Shown piece by piece: positions 37,248-46,232 of a stretch of DNA of 64,000 bases. How positions within the stretch are numbered: position 1 is the stretch's first letter; each line of letters opens with the position of its first letter. The notes beneath the pieces are model-generated. The model had not been told where the DNA came from, did not search any database, and was given only the letters and a program-made list of their open reading frames with translations. This stretch comes from Xanthomonas bonasiae (lineage in GTDB: Bacteria; Pseudomonadota; Gammaproteobacteria; Xanthomonadales; Xanthomonadaceae), in contig NZ_JAFIWB010000006.1 of NCBI RefSeq assembly GCF_017163705.1, positions 1 through 64,000 of the forward strand, given 5' to 3'. Both the position numbers and the translations under genes were made by a program.

Positions 37248-40200
37248 TTAATTGGCCAATGGGTTTATGCCTAGTGTGGCTGTGATCGTATACGCGGTTG
37301 CCCCGCAAACAAGAAGCGTGACCCCCACCACTTTGCCAGCAGTGCAAGTGTTTGGGTTCTTTTGGCAGAAATTCTCCTGGCAACTACAACTCAGTTCTTT
37401 TGGAATCCAGCCTTGAACCGGAACGCCGCCAACAATTGAAGTGCCGACAATCCATCTCCTTCTACAACTTTCTAATGGCCGAGGAGAGCACTGCCCCTCA
37501 CAAGTTTTTAAATCATTTTGAGTGCATGCCGACCAACGCTCAATCACCTTATCCTTTGCCAAACCTGTTGAGTCGGTCCAATTTAAAGGGTCCGCACCAA
37601 CATAAGAGAAAGTGCTTACCCCAGCGAGTAGTCCGGCTGGGTCACTTTGCCCGTATCGCCCCGTGCTTGCGTCATAGTCCCTGAAGTAGTTCTGGGCGAA
37701 CCCAGTGGCCGCATCGTATCGCTGCCCTGGGAACCGCATGTCGAACACGAACGCGGCACCGTCTTTGTCCGGGTCTTGGTCCGGCGTGGTGTTACCGAAG
37801 GCTTCGCCCTTCAGGTCCCATTTCCAGACCGCCACGTCGCGCACCGGGTCGATCACCGCGCGCGGCGTGCCCAAGTGGTCCGGCTGCACGTAACGCAGGC
37901 TGTTCTTTGCCAATACACCCACCGGCAGGTCGTCAAGCCAGATCGCCTGCTGTAGCGTGGCGCCGTTGTTGTCGTAGTCCCCGACCCAATGGCCGCTCTC
38001 GTCGTACAGGGTGTAGGTATTGGTCTTGCCGCTGCGCCGCACCTGCTCGCCGCGGCCGTTGTAGGCGTAGTTCATCACGACGGTGCCGGCGCGCTTGACC
38101 TGTCCGATCCGGCCGCTGGCGCCGTACACGAATTGCAGCGCGGTGCCGCCAATCGAGAGCGTATTGCCGATCGCGTCGTAAGTGCGGGCGGTGCCGGCCA
38201 CCGCGTCCAGGCGGTGGCTGGTAGTCGGGTAGGTATAGCTTTGCGTGCTGGTGTTGACCTTGGCGCTGAGCCGGTTGCCGGTGGCGTCGTAGCTGTAGCC
38301 GTCGATCACCGTACCGGTCGGGCCGTCCTTGAACGCGGTCAGTCGGCCCAGGGCATCGTAGTCCAGGCTGACCACCGGGGTGGTGTTGCCCGCTGCGGTC
38401 AGGGCACTGAGGTTGCCGGCCGGGTCGAAGGCGAAGCCCGTGCTCAGGCCGTCGCTGCGGGTGTCGCTGACCGCCAGCGGGCGATAGTCCTGGTCCAGCA
38501 CGCGCTGCATCGGGCGGCCGTTGCCGTAGGACCAGCTGGCCACCGGGCCGAACGGGTAGTAGGTGGCGTTGCCCAGCAGCACCTGCCGCGTGCCGCCGGC
38601 CGGAGTGACACCCACTTCTGTGGTCTGGCCCTGGGCGTTGCGCACGTAGTCCACCGCCGCGCCGTCGGGATAGGTCAGCCGGCTCAGCTGGCCGGCCTTG
38701 GTGTAGGCGTAGCGCAGCACAAACACCTTGCCGTTGGTGGTCTGTACCTTCCGCACCAGATCGCCGAAGCGGTCGTAGCAGTAGTCGGTGCTACCGCTGC
38801 CGTCCTGCATCCGTACTAGGCGGCCGATGCCGTAGGTCTCACCGCTGGCGCACGTAGCCTGGCTGACGTCGTAGGTATAGGTGACGTTGAGGCTCGTAGT
38901 TGGATACGCGAGTTTGGTCAGCCTATTCAGCGTGTCGTAGCTGTAGGTGGTCTTGATGTTGCGCGCATCGACCTGGGTGGCACGGTTGCCGGCACTATCG
39001 TAGGTGTAGGTCGTAATGCCGGTATCCGGGCTGGTGAGCGTGGTCAGGTCGCCCAGGCCGTTGTAGGCATAGGTGGTGTCCAGGCCCTTTGGGTCAGTAA
39101 CTTTGATCAGGTTATCGAATGCGTCGTAGCCGAATTTTGTATCTGCTGCTATGCCGCCCACGTCCTGGAGCGTGCGCGCCAGACGGTTGAGCGGGTCGTA
39201 ATCGTTCTGGGTCTTGTGGCCCAGCGCATCGGTGACTGTGGCGGTATTGCCACTGAGGTCGTAGCCGAAATCGGTGGGGTCGCCCTTAGCGGTGGCTTGG
39301 GTCGCCAGTTGGCCGAGTTGGTTGTAGACGCGCGAAAGCGTGCGCTTTAGTGCACCCGAGGCGTCCTTGGTGTCTTCCTTAACCCGGTTGCCGGCGTTAT
39401 CCAGCGTGTAGTGCAGGGTGTTGCCGGCGTTGTCGGCGATATCGGTCAGCCTGTGTGCCGTATCGTAAGTGAAAGCGGTGAACCCGCCGTCGGGCTGCGT
39501 TACCTGCTTGACCAGGCCGGTCGGCCAGTAGTCGATGCGGGTAGCACGGTTGCTGGCATTGTCTGCACCGCGTACGGTACTGGTAGTCAGCCAGCCGCGC
39601 GGGTGGTATGCGTAGTCGGTAATCAGGCCGTTGGCGTCCTTGACCGATAGCACGCGGCCGGCACCATCGTAGGATAGGTACTCAGTCACTTGGCCCAAGG
39701 CAGTGGTGATTTTCCACAGGTCGCCTTTTTTGTGCCCGCAGGCTCCGCCGGTCTGACTGCAGCCTGCATCGTTGTCCGTGTAATAAGCGAACGCCGTGCT
39801 ATCGGATACGTCCACGCGCGGTCCATCCGTGGACTTGAGCAGCCCTTCTAGCGGGCATCCTCCACTGGGCGCTGCCGCGTCGGCGGCCGTGCAGTAGGTC
39901 AGCATGGTCTGCCTAACACCGGCGGGCGCATTCGCCGCACTGCCGCATGGATACTTGTCGTCCGAACTGCTGTTGTCGTAGCTGCAATAGGCCAATGGAC
40001 GTCCGCTGTCGTCTCGCTTGATCGCCTTGAGCTGCCTTCCGAGCTGCGTTTGCTGCGTTCCCTCGACCAGTGAACGCACCACCTGCATCGAATGATCGCG
40101 CTGGAGGGTCGTCTTTTTCTCTTGGGGGGTGGCGGCTGCTTCTGTGGTGACGTTCGGATAAGTAAAGCTATCCGCATAGGCGATGGTGGTCTTCGTACCG

Positions 40201-41802
40201 CGCGGATCCGATGCACCAGCCAGCCACCCTAAGCCGTTTAACCAACGGTGATAATAATCGTACGATCCTGTGCCGTAGCTCATCTTGAAAATCTGAGGTC
40301 CGTCAAAGTTATATAAGCGATTTTCCCCAGTTGGACGAACGACCGATGCTGAGCCGTTGGTGTCGTTGTAAGTGATTGTGGTGGTGTCGGCTTTGTCGCT
40401 GACTGAGGCGTGCAGGGTGCTGTTGATGGGCCGCCCCTTCGCATCGTAGGAAAATGTTGCGTAGCGCACGTTGTTCTCGGAGATGCCTGTCAAGTGGTGT
40501 GGCATCTGCGCTGTTGCCAGGCCAGTCTCCGCATAGTGGTAGGTGCGCGCGTACCCGGGTGCCTCGGCGCTGACCAAGTTGCGACTGGCGTCGTATCCGT
40601 AGGTGACAGTCTGACCGTCGCTTGACGCGATTCCTGCCAGCAGTCCCATAACCGTATCGTCGGTGTATTTGAGGACGAGTTGGCGTCCGGTGGCGTCTGT
40701 CACATAGGAAAGACGGCCCAGTTCGTCATAGGAAAGCGTCACACTTTTCTGAGGCGCTGACCTCGAGTCGATGGCGATAAGATTTCCTGATGTGTCGAAT
40801 GTCTTGATCAGATCGCCCTGGTCCACCATCTTATAGATGGAGCCGACTTTCGTAACGACTCTGCCGGGAAAAGACGCGGAATAGCCTCTGACTCCTGACT
40901 CAGTAATGACATAGGGTTCGAGATTTCCTTTCTCGTCGATGGCGGTAAACGAGCCACCCCCTACTATCAGGATTTTTTGGGCATAGCTATGTGTCCAACC
41001 AGGCGCCATGCCTGGCGCGAACGCCTGCTGCATTGAGTGGTAGTTACGGACGAAGGCGCCTGCGGGGAACTCCAAGTCTTTCTCAAAACGCGCTTTGTCT
41101 CCTGTGGCAGGAAAGCATGGCTGTCCATTGGCGGGGCAGCTGCTGACTTGCAAAATCCTGCTCGCAATTGAAGGGCTATATTTGCTATAGCACAAGTTGG
41201 AGAACACTCTATACTCTGGGGCCGCGTAATAGAAAGTATCGAAAGAAGATTTACTATATTTTGCGTTGCAGGTTACGCCGGCGGATTTGGCAATACTGTG
41301 CTGCTCTGTGTGGCCATCTTTGCCAATGATGTTTATTAAACGCCGACCTAGGTAGATTTGCCCATCCGTACCCATGCTGTCAAATTTTGGATCTTCAGTA
41401 TAGGCGCCTTCAATACTATAAGTGAAATCGCCAATTTTGCTCCTGACGTCGGCCAGAATTTTATCGAGAGCTGGTTGCTCGGACGCCTCGTCATTATAGC
41501 GATAAGTGACGGTCTCTGGGCGCATAAAAAGGCACGGCGTAGTATGCCGTCCAGACTCCTTGATCGTATTCCACTTTGGATTGATAAATTGGATAAGATT
41601 TATCAATCGCCGCGTAAGCGGACGAGTAATCAGAGTAGTTTGTGCACCCTGCTCGGATGCAAAATATGTACTTTCCGATAGATTGCGCATTGACGCCACT
41701 TGGCGCAAGCATTAAAATAAGAAGTGCAAGTATACTTATACATATTGTCGCGGAATAAATATTTCCTTTTCCGCAAGCGTCAAAAGATTGATGATTTTTC
41801 AT
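37248..41802 (-). CDS. Rhs/YD-repeat polymorphic toxin with Sec signal, N-terminal frameshift
   Basis: A large Rhs protein of about 1,500 aa. The frame starting at ATG 41802 (AGGA upstream) encodes a Sec signal peptide (ICISILALLILMLAPSGVNA). It runs to about 41530, where an A5 run (41526-41530, T5 on the coding strand) shifts it; with four T the protein would continue VPFMRPETVTYRYND in the long frame. That frame holds dozens of YD repeats (YDxxGRL, YxYDxxGNR), then the core end DMRFPGQRYDAATGFAQNYFRDYD...DPAGL. A variable tip of about 100 residues with 9 cysteines and a hydrophobic end follows. There is no PAAR domain, so T6SS loading is unlikely. If the shift is real the export signal is lost. 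Confidence 0.82.
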
Positions 41803-41975
41803 AAAACATCCTGTAAGAATTTCCATATGCGGCACGGTTTGGCGGCCAATTTTATGAAGATATCCAACCCTTGCTAACAGCGGCTTTCGGCGGACTTCGC
41901 CGGACTGAAAGATGGCGTAAAACGCTTGTCTTTCAAGTGCTTGCAGAACTCGATGGAATTCAGCAAAACTCGAAT

Positions 41976-42049
41976 TGGAGCGGGCGAAGGGAATCGAACC
42001 CTCGTCAGTAGCTTGGGAAGCTACAGCTCTACCATTGAGCTACGCCCGC
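41976..42049 (-). tRNA. tRNA-Gly (anticodon TCC)
   Basis: A 74-nt cloverleaf on the minus strand: acceptor GCGGGCG paired with CGCCCGC, D-arm GCTCAATGGTAGAGC, anticodon stem GTAGC-TTCCCAA-GCTAC with TCC, T-arm GAGGGTTCGATTCCCTT, discriminator T and an encoded CCA. It reads GGA/GGG glycine codons. Its 3' end faces the Rhs island, a common site for island insertion; I found no second copy of the 3' end at the far edge. Confidence 0.97.
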
Positions 42050-42174
42050 GTTGCCGGTGCAGTCTATGCGGTGGGCCGGCGGTTGCGCAAGAAATCGGCG
42101 CGACCAAACTGCAGCGATGGGGGCGCCGGCGCCCACGCGATCGCGATGTCGACACTTGCAGCCGGGTTTTTTGT

Positions 42175-42232
42175 GGGAGGGGCTTCAGCCCCGACGCCTT
42201 CTCGCTAAGGCGTCGGGGCTGAAGCCCCTCCT
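42175..42232. repeat. Long perfect palindrome (25-bp arms)
   Basis: The arm 42176-42200 (ggaggggcttcagccccgac...) and its exact inverse at 42207-42231 are separated by six bases. This is a GC-rich variant of the local REP-like family, between the tRNA and the convergent-side end of estA. It would form a very stable hairpin and could end transcripts. Confidence 0.85.
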
Positions 42233-42321
42233 ACAGTGCGGCGTTTTCGCTGCCGCTGCCGTGTGCTGTCCATGTCGTGCCCGGCGCATGGCCGGGCACG
42301 ACAGGCAACGGCGATGCCGCG

Positions 42322-44142
42322 TTAGAAGCTGCCGCCGAAGTTCACGAACAGCGAGGTGTCGTGCGCGCGGCTCTGGCCGGTGGTGGCGGCGATGCCGACA
42401 TTGCTCTCCAGGCCCCACACCTTGGTCCGCGCGCCCAGCACCACCGAGGCGTAGTTGCGGTCGATGGCCAGGCCCGGCACCGCGTAGGCGCCCAGGTCGG
42501 GCATGGTCTGCAGCCACGCGGTGGCCTGCTCGCCCTTCTTGAACTCGTGGTCGTAGGTCGCCTGCAGGTACGGCTTCACCGCGCCCAGATCCAGGCCGGC
42601 CTTCCAGCCGACGCGGCCGACCAGCGACTCGACGTCCTGGTCGTAGTAGCCCAGCGCGCTGGAGTTCGGGTTGCTCTCGGTGTAGCCGTCGAGCTTGACC
42701 TTCTGCCAGATCGCCGCGGCCACCGGGCCGTGCTTGAACGTGCCCTCGCCGAACTCGTAGCCGCCCTGCAGCGCCGCGGTCAGGTTGCTGCCGTCCGGCG
42801 AGCCGTTGTGCTCGATGGTGGCCGGGCCGAGGTTGACCTTGCGCTTGACGTCGTAGCTCAGCCAGCTGTAGCTGACCTGGGCGTTGACCCAGGCGTGCTC
42901 GCCATACCAGCCGGCGAAGCCGCCCAGGGTGCTGTCGTCCTGGGTGTAGTCGCCGCCGCGGTTGCCGAAGTCGGCATCCACGCGGCCGAAGCCGCCGAAG
43001 CCGCCGAACACCCACTCGCCGCGCGACCAGTCCACGCCGAACAGGCCGGCCGGGGCCAGGCCGTCGTACAGGTCGCCGTGCGCATAGCGCTGCATGTCGC
43101 CGCGCAGGTTGCCCCACCAGCGCATGCCGTCCGCTTCCGGGCGGCCGTCGACGTGCCAGGCGACCTGGTCGGCGCGCGAGCGGCCGGTGACTTCGGCCGA
43201 GTGGCTCAGCACCTGCTGCAGGCGCGGGCCTTCCAGGATCGACAGCGCGTACTGCGCCAGGATTTCGTGGGTGCGGCCGGTGGGATGGATGCCGTCGGCG
43301 AACACGTAGCTGTCGGCGGCGTCGGCGCTGACGTAGCTGGTCGGGTTGCAGGTCAGCGACTGCGAGGTGATCTGCGGCTGGCAGGCGGTGCCGGTGTAGT
43401 TGCTGAAACCGTAGGTGGACGGGCTGGCGATCACTTCCTGCAGCAGGTGGAAGGTATCCACCGGGATCACCTGCAGGCCGGCGCTCTTGAGCCCGGCGAA
43501 CAGCGCGCTGTTGTAGCTGCTGGCCAGCGCGGTGCCCTGCGCCATCGCCGTGGCGCCGCCGGCGCGGAAGCGCGGGGTGAGGCCGACATCGGGGATGGTG
43601 GTGACCATGACGTAGCGCGCGCCGGCGTTCTGCAGGCTGGCGACGATGCCGACCTCGGCCGTCACCGCGTTGCCGATGGTGGTCTGCGCCGGTGCGCCGC
43701 CGGCGACCGCGAGCAGGTCGTTGGCGCCGCCCCACACGCTGTACAGCGCATTCGGATCGGCCTTGCCGCCGTTGGCGGCCAGGTAGTTGCTGGCCTGCGT
43801 CGCCAGCGACGGCGCCACGCCCAGCGCGCTGGGGTTGGCCACGCCGACGCGGGCGTTGCCGGCGGCGTAGTTGTCGCCGATCTGGCCGTTGCCGTTGGCG
43901 TGGCCGTCGACGTGGTAGTAGTCGGCGATGTACTGCGCCCAGACCCAGTCCGGATTGGTCGTGAACTGGCCGGTCACCGCCTGCGCCGAGGCCGGCAGCA
44001 GCGGCCGGTAGTAGCCGGCATCGGTCAGGCTGTCGCCGAAGAACACGGTGCGGCTATAGGTTTGCTGCGCGAACGCGGGCGCGGCGGCGAGCACGATCGC
44101 GGCGGCCAGCAGCGAACGGAGTGGACGGATGGACGAAGTCAT
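42322..44142 (-). CDS. estA: GDSL-lipase autotransporter EstA
   Basis: An outer-membrane esterase displayed on the cell surface by a type Va barrel. A signal peptide (to AFA|QQ, about residue 25) leads to the GDSL passenger: FFGDSLTDAG with the catalytic Ser at 38, a GGAND motif, and D283/H286 in DGIHPTG. An autotransporter beta-domain of about 280 residues ends in LFVNFGGSF. The ATG at 44142 has GGGAGGG 6 bases upstream (606 aa). In Pseudomonas the homologue affects rhamnolipid production and motility; here the substrate is unknown. Confidence 0.93.
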   Translation of the reverse strand: MTSSIRPLRSLLAAAIVLAAAPAFAQQTYSRTVFFGDSLTDAGYYRPLLPASAQAVTGQFTTNPDWVWAQYIADYYHVDGHANGNGQIGDNYAAGNARVGVANPSALGVAPSLATQASNYLAANGGKADPNALYSVWGGANDLLAVAGGAPAQTTIGNAVTAEVGIVASLQNAGARYVMVTTIPDVGLTPRFRAGGATAMAQGTALASSYNSALFAGLKSAGLQVIPVDTFHLLQEVIASPSTYGFSNYTGTACQPQITSQSLTCNPTSYVSADAADSYVFADGIHPTGRTHEILAQYALSILEGPRLQQVLSHSAEVTGRSRADQVAWHVDGRPEADGMRWWGNLRGDMQRYAHGDLYDGLAPAGLFGVDWSRGEWVFGGFGGFGRVDADFGNRGGDYTQDDSTLGGFAGWYGEHAWVNAQVSYSWLSYDVKRKVNLGPATIEHNGSPDGSNLTAALQGGYEFGEGTFKHGPVAAAIWQKVKLDGYTESNPNSSALGYYDQDVESLVGRVGWKAGLDLGAVKPYLQATYDHEFKKGEQATAWLQTMPDLGAYAVPGLAIDRNYASVVLGARTKVWGLESNVGIAATTGQSRAHDTSLFVNFGGSF

Positions 44143-44296
44143 GGATGCCCTCCCGGGCGATAATGAAGGTGACTCGGGGCACGGCCAGAACATACGCAGC
44201 CGCATGGCAGGCATGATTTCACCTCTGCCCCTCACGCTCACGTTGCACTGCCGCAATAAATCGCGCACTCGGCGGCACGCATTGCACAATGATGAC

Positions 44297-44497
44297 ATGA
44301 ACATCGAATTGAACGGCCAGGTCCGCTCCCTGCAACCCCACACCACCGTCGCCGCCCTGCTGCTCGAGGAAGGGCTGGCGCAGCGCCGCGTCGCGGTCGA
44401 AGTCAACGGCGCGATCGTGCCGCGCGGCGCGCATGCCGACCACTTGCTGCGCGACGGCGACCGGGTCGAGATCGTGCACGCGCTGGGCGGCGGCTGA
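44297..44497 (+). CDS. thiS: Sulfur carrier protein ThiS
   Basis: A 66-aa ubiquitin-fold protein that carries sulfur as a C-terminal thiocarboxylate for making the thiazole of thiamine. [12 protein letters not shown] is the first strand and the tail ends in the required Gly-Gly (ALGGG). The ATG at 44297 follows a longer unsupported frame. It lies 55 bases before thiG. Confidence 0.93.
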   Translation: MNIELNGQVRSLQPHTTVAALLLEEGLAQRRVAVEVNGAIVPRGAHADHLLRDGDRVEIVHALGGG

Positions 44498-44552
44498 ATT
44501 CCGCGCGGCGTCCGACTCGGCAGCGCCGGGTGCGATGGGCGATAATCCGGCG

Positions 44553-45347
44553 ATGAACGCTCACGCCCCCCACGACGCGCTGGTGATCGCCGGCAAGCCC
44601 TACCGTTCCCGACTGCTCACCGGCACCGGCAAGTTCGCCGACCTGGAACAGACCCGGCAGGCCACCGAGGCCGCCGGCGCCGAAATCGTCACCGTGGCGA
44701 TCCGCCGCTCCAACATCGGCCAGAACCCGGGCGAGCCCAACCTGCTCGACGTGCTGCCGCCGGAGCGCTACACCATCCTGCCCAACACCGCCGGCTGCTA
44801 CAGCGCCGAGGACGCGGTGCGCACCTGCCGTCTGGCGCGCGAGCTGCTCGACGGCCACAACCTGACCAAGCTGGAAGTGCTGGGCGACCAGCGCACCCTG
44901 TTCCCGGACGTGGTGCAGACCCTGAAGGCCGCCGAGATCCTGGTCGCCGACGGGTTCGAGGTGATGGTCTATACCAGCGACGACCCGATCCTGGCCAAGC
45001 GCCTGGAAGAGATCGGCTGCGTGGCGGTGATGCCGCTGGCGGCGCCGATCGGCTCCGGGCTGGGCATCCAGAACCGCTACAACCTGCTGGAGATCATCGA
45101 CAACGCCAAGGTGCCGATCATCGTCGATGCCGGCGTCGGCACCGCCTCGGACGCGGCGATCGCGATGGAGCTGGGCTGCGACGGCGTGCTGATGAACACC
45201 GCCATCGCCGGCGCGCGCAACCCGGTGCTGATGGCCAGCGCGATGCGCAAGGCGGTCGAGGCCGGGCGCGAGGCGTTCCTGGCCGGGCGCATTCCGCGCA
45301 AGCGCTACGCCAGCGCGTCGTCGCCGGTCGACGGGCTGATCGGCTGA
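44553..45347 (+). CDS. thiG: Thiazole synthase ThiG
   Basis: A TIM-barrel enzyme that joins deoxyxylulose phosphate, dehydroglycine and ThiS-borne sulfur into the thiazole of thiamine. [10 protein letters not shown] is the family start, LTKLEVLGD holds the Schiff-base Lys, and [12 protein letters not shown] and [11 protein letters not shown] form the phosphate site. From ATG 44553 it is 264 aa, the normal length. Operon thiS-thiG-trmB. Confidence 0.96.
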   Translation: MNAHAPHDALVIAGKPYRSRLLTGTGKFADLEQTRQATEAAGAEIVTVAIRRSNIGQNPGEPNLLDVLPPERYTILPNTAGCYSAEDAVRTCRLARELLDGHNLTKLEVLGDQRTLFPDVVQTLKAAEILVADGFEVMVYTSDDPILAKRLEEIGCVAVMPLAAPIGSGLGIQNRYNLLEIIDNAKVPIIVDAGVGTASDAAIAMELGCDGVLMNTAIAGARNPVLMASAMRKAVEAGREAFLAGRIPRKRYASASSPVDGLIG

Positions 45348-45357
45348 GGCCGCGCGC

Positions 45358-46110
45358 ATGACCGATCCGTTCTCCAGCGCCGGCGCCAAGTCCCCGCCCA
45401 AGCCCTTCACCATCGAGGAAGGCCGCCGCCAGGTACGCAGTTTCGTGCTGCGCCAGGGCCGCTTCACGCCCGCCCAGCAGCGCGCGTTCGACGAGCTGTG
45501 GCCGCGTTTCGGCCTGGACTACAGCGGCCAGCCGCGCGATCTCGACGCCACCTTCGGCCGCACCGCGCGCAAGGTGCTGGAGATCGGCTTCGGCAACGGC
45601 GAGGCGCTGCGCTTCGCCGCACGCCACGACCCCGCCCGCGACTACATCGGCATCGAAGTGCACGCGCCCGGCGTGGGCCGCGTGTTGAACGCGCTGGCCG
45701 CCGACGGCAGCGAGCACGTGCGCCTGTACCACCACGACGCGGTGGAAGTGCTGGAGCGCGAGATCGCCGACGACGCGCTCGACGAAGTGCGCATCTACTT
45801 CCCCGACCCGTGGCACAAGAAGCGCCACAACAAGCGCCGCCTGCTGCAGCCGGCGTTCGCCGCGCTGCTGGTGCGCAAGCTGCGCGCCGGCGGCCGCCTG
45901 CACGCGGCCACCGACTGGGCCGACTACGCCGAGCAGATGTGGGACGTGCTCGATGCCACCGCAGGCCTGGTCAACCGTGCCGGCCCGCGCGGCCACGTGC
46001 CGCGCCCGGACTGGCGCCCGCAGACCCATTTCGAGACCCGCGGCCAGAAGCTGGGCCATGGCGTGTGGGATTTGCTTTACGACAAGCAGGGATTGGAGAT
46101 TCGGGATTAG
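45358..46110 (+). CDS. trmB: tRNA (guanine-N7)-methyltransferase TrmB
   Basis: Makes m7G46 in tRNA variable loops. The Rossmann SAM site is [15 protein letters not shown], then [11 protein letters not shown], and the catalytic [13 protein letters not shown] motif is complete. The 250 aa are usual. It begins 11 bases after thiG. The last residues (QGLEIRD) are encoded by a G-rich intergenic repeat unit that has replaced the natural end of the gene. Confidence 0.95.
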   Translation: MTDPFSSAGAKSPPKPFTIEEGRRQVRSFVLRQGRFTPAQQRAFDELWPRFGLDYSGQPRDLDATFGRTARKVLEIGFGNGEALRFAARHDPARDYIGIEVHAPGVGRVLNALAADGSEHVRLYHHDAVEVLEREIADDALDEVRIYFPDPWHKKRHNKRRLLQPAFAALLVRKLRAGGRLHAATDWADYAEQMWDVLDATAGLVNRAGPRGHVPRPDWRPQTHFETRGQKLGHGVWDLLYDKQGLEIRD

Positions 46111-46231
46111 GGATGAAGAGCGAATCCGCCACCATCCGGACGGGATGCATCCACGGCACGCCACTGCCGCGGCCAGCCCCGATTCCCGCCGTTAGCTAAT
46201 CCCGAATCCCCAATCCCCAATCCCGGCCCCC
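46088..46231. repeat. G-rich repeat copies flanking the trmB-transporter gap
   Basis: A forward copy (gggattggagattcgggatt) spans the trmB stop at about 46090-46113. An inverse copy at 46201-46231 has five C-runs, so on the minus strand it fits a G-quadruplex pattern, and it ends 2 bases before the transporter start codon. Confidence 0.7.
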
Positions 46232-46232
46232 A

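Noticed and set aside
41358..41681. Plus-strand frame near the rhs start
   Set aside because: Antisense to the rhs N-terminal region, with no signal, domain or ribosome site.
37248..42300. Possible CRISPR or tandem DNA array in the rhs gene
   Set aside because: The repetition is protein-level YD repeats with divergent DNA, without constant-length spacers.
44143..44296. TPP riboswitch before thiS
   Set aside because: No conserved THI-box core (ctgagatna / accctttgaacctga-like) is seen in the leader.
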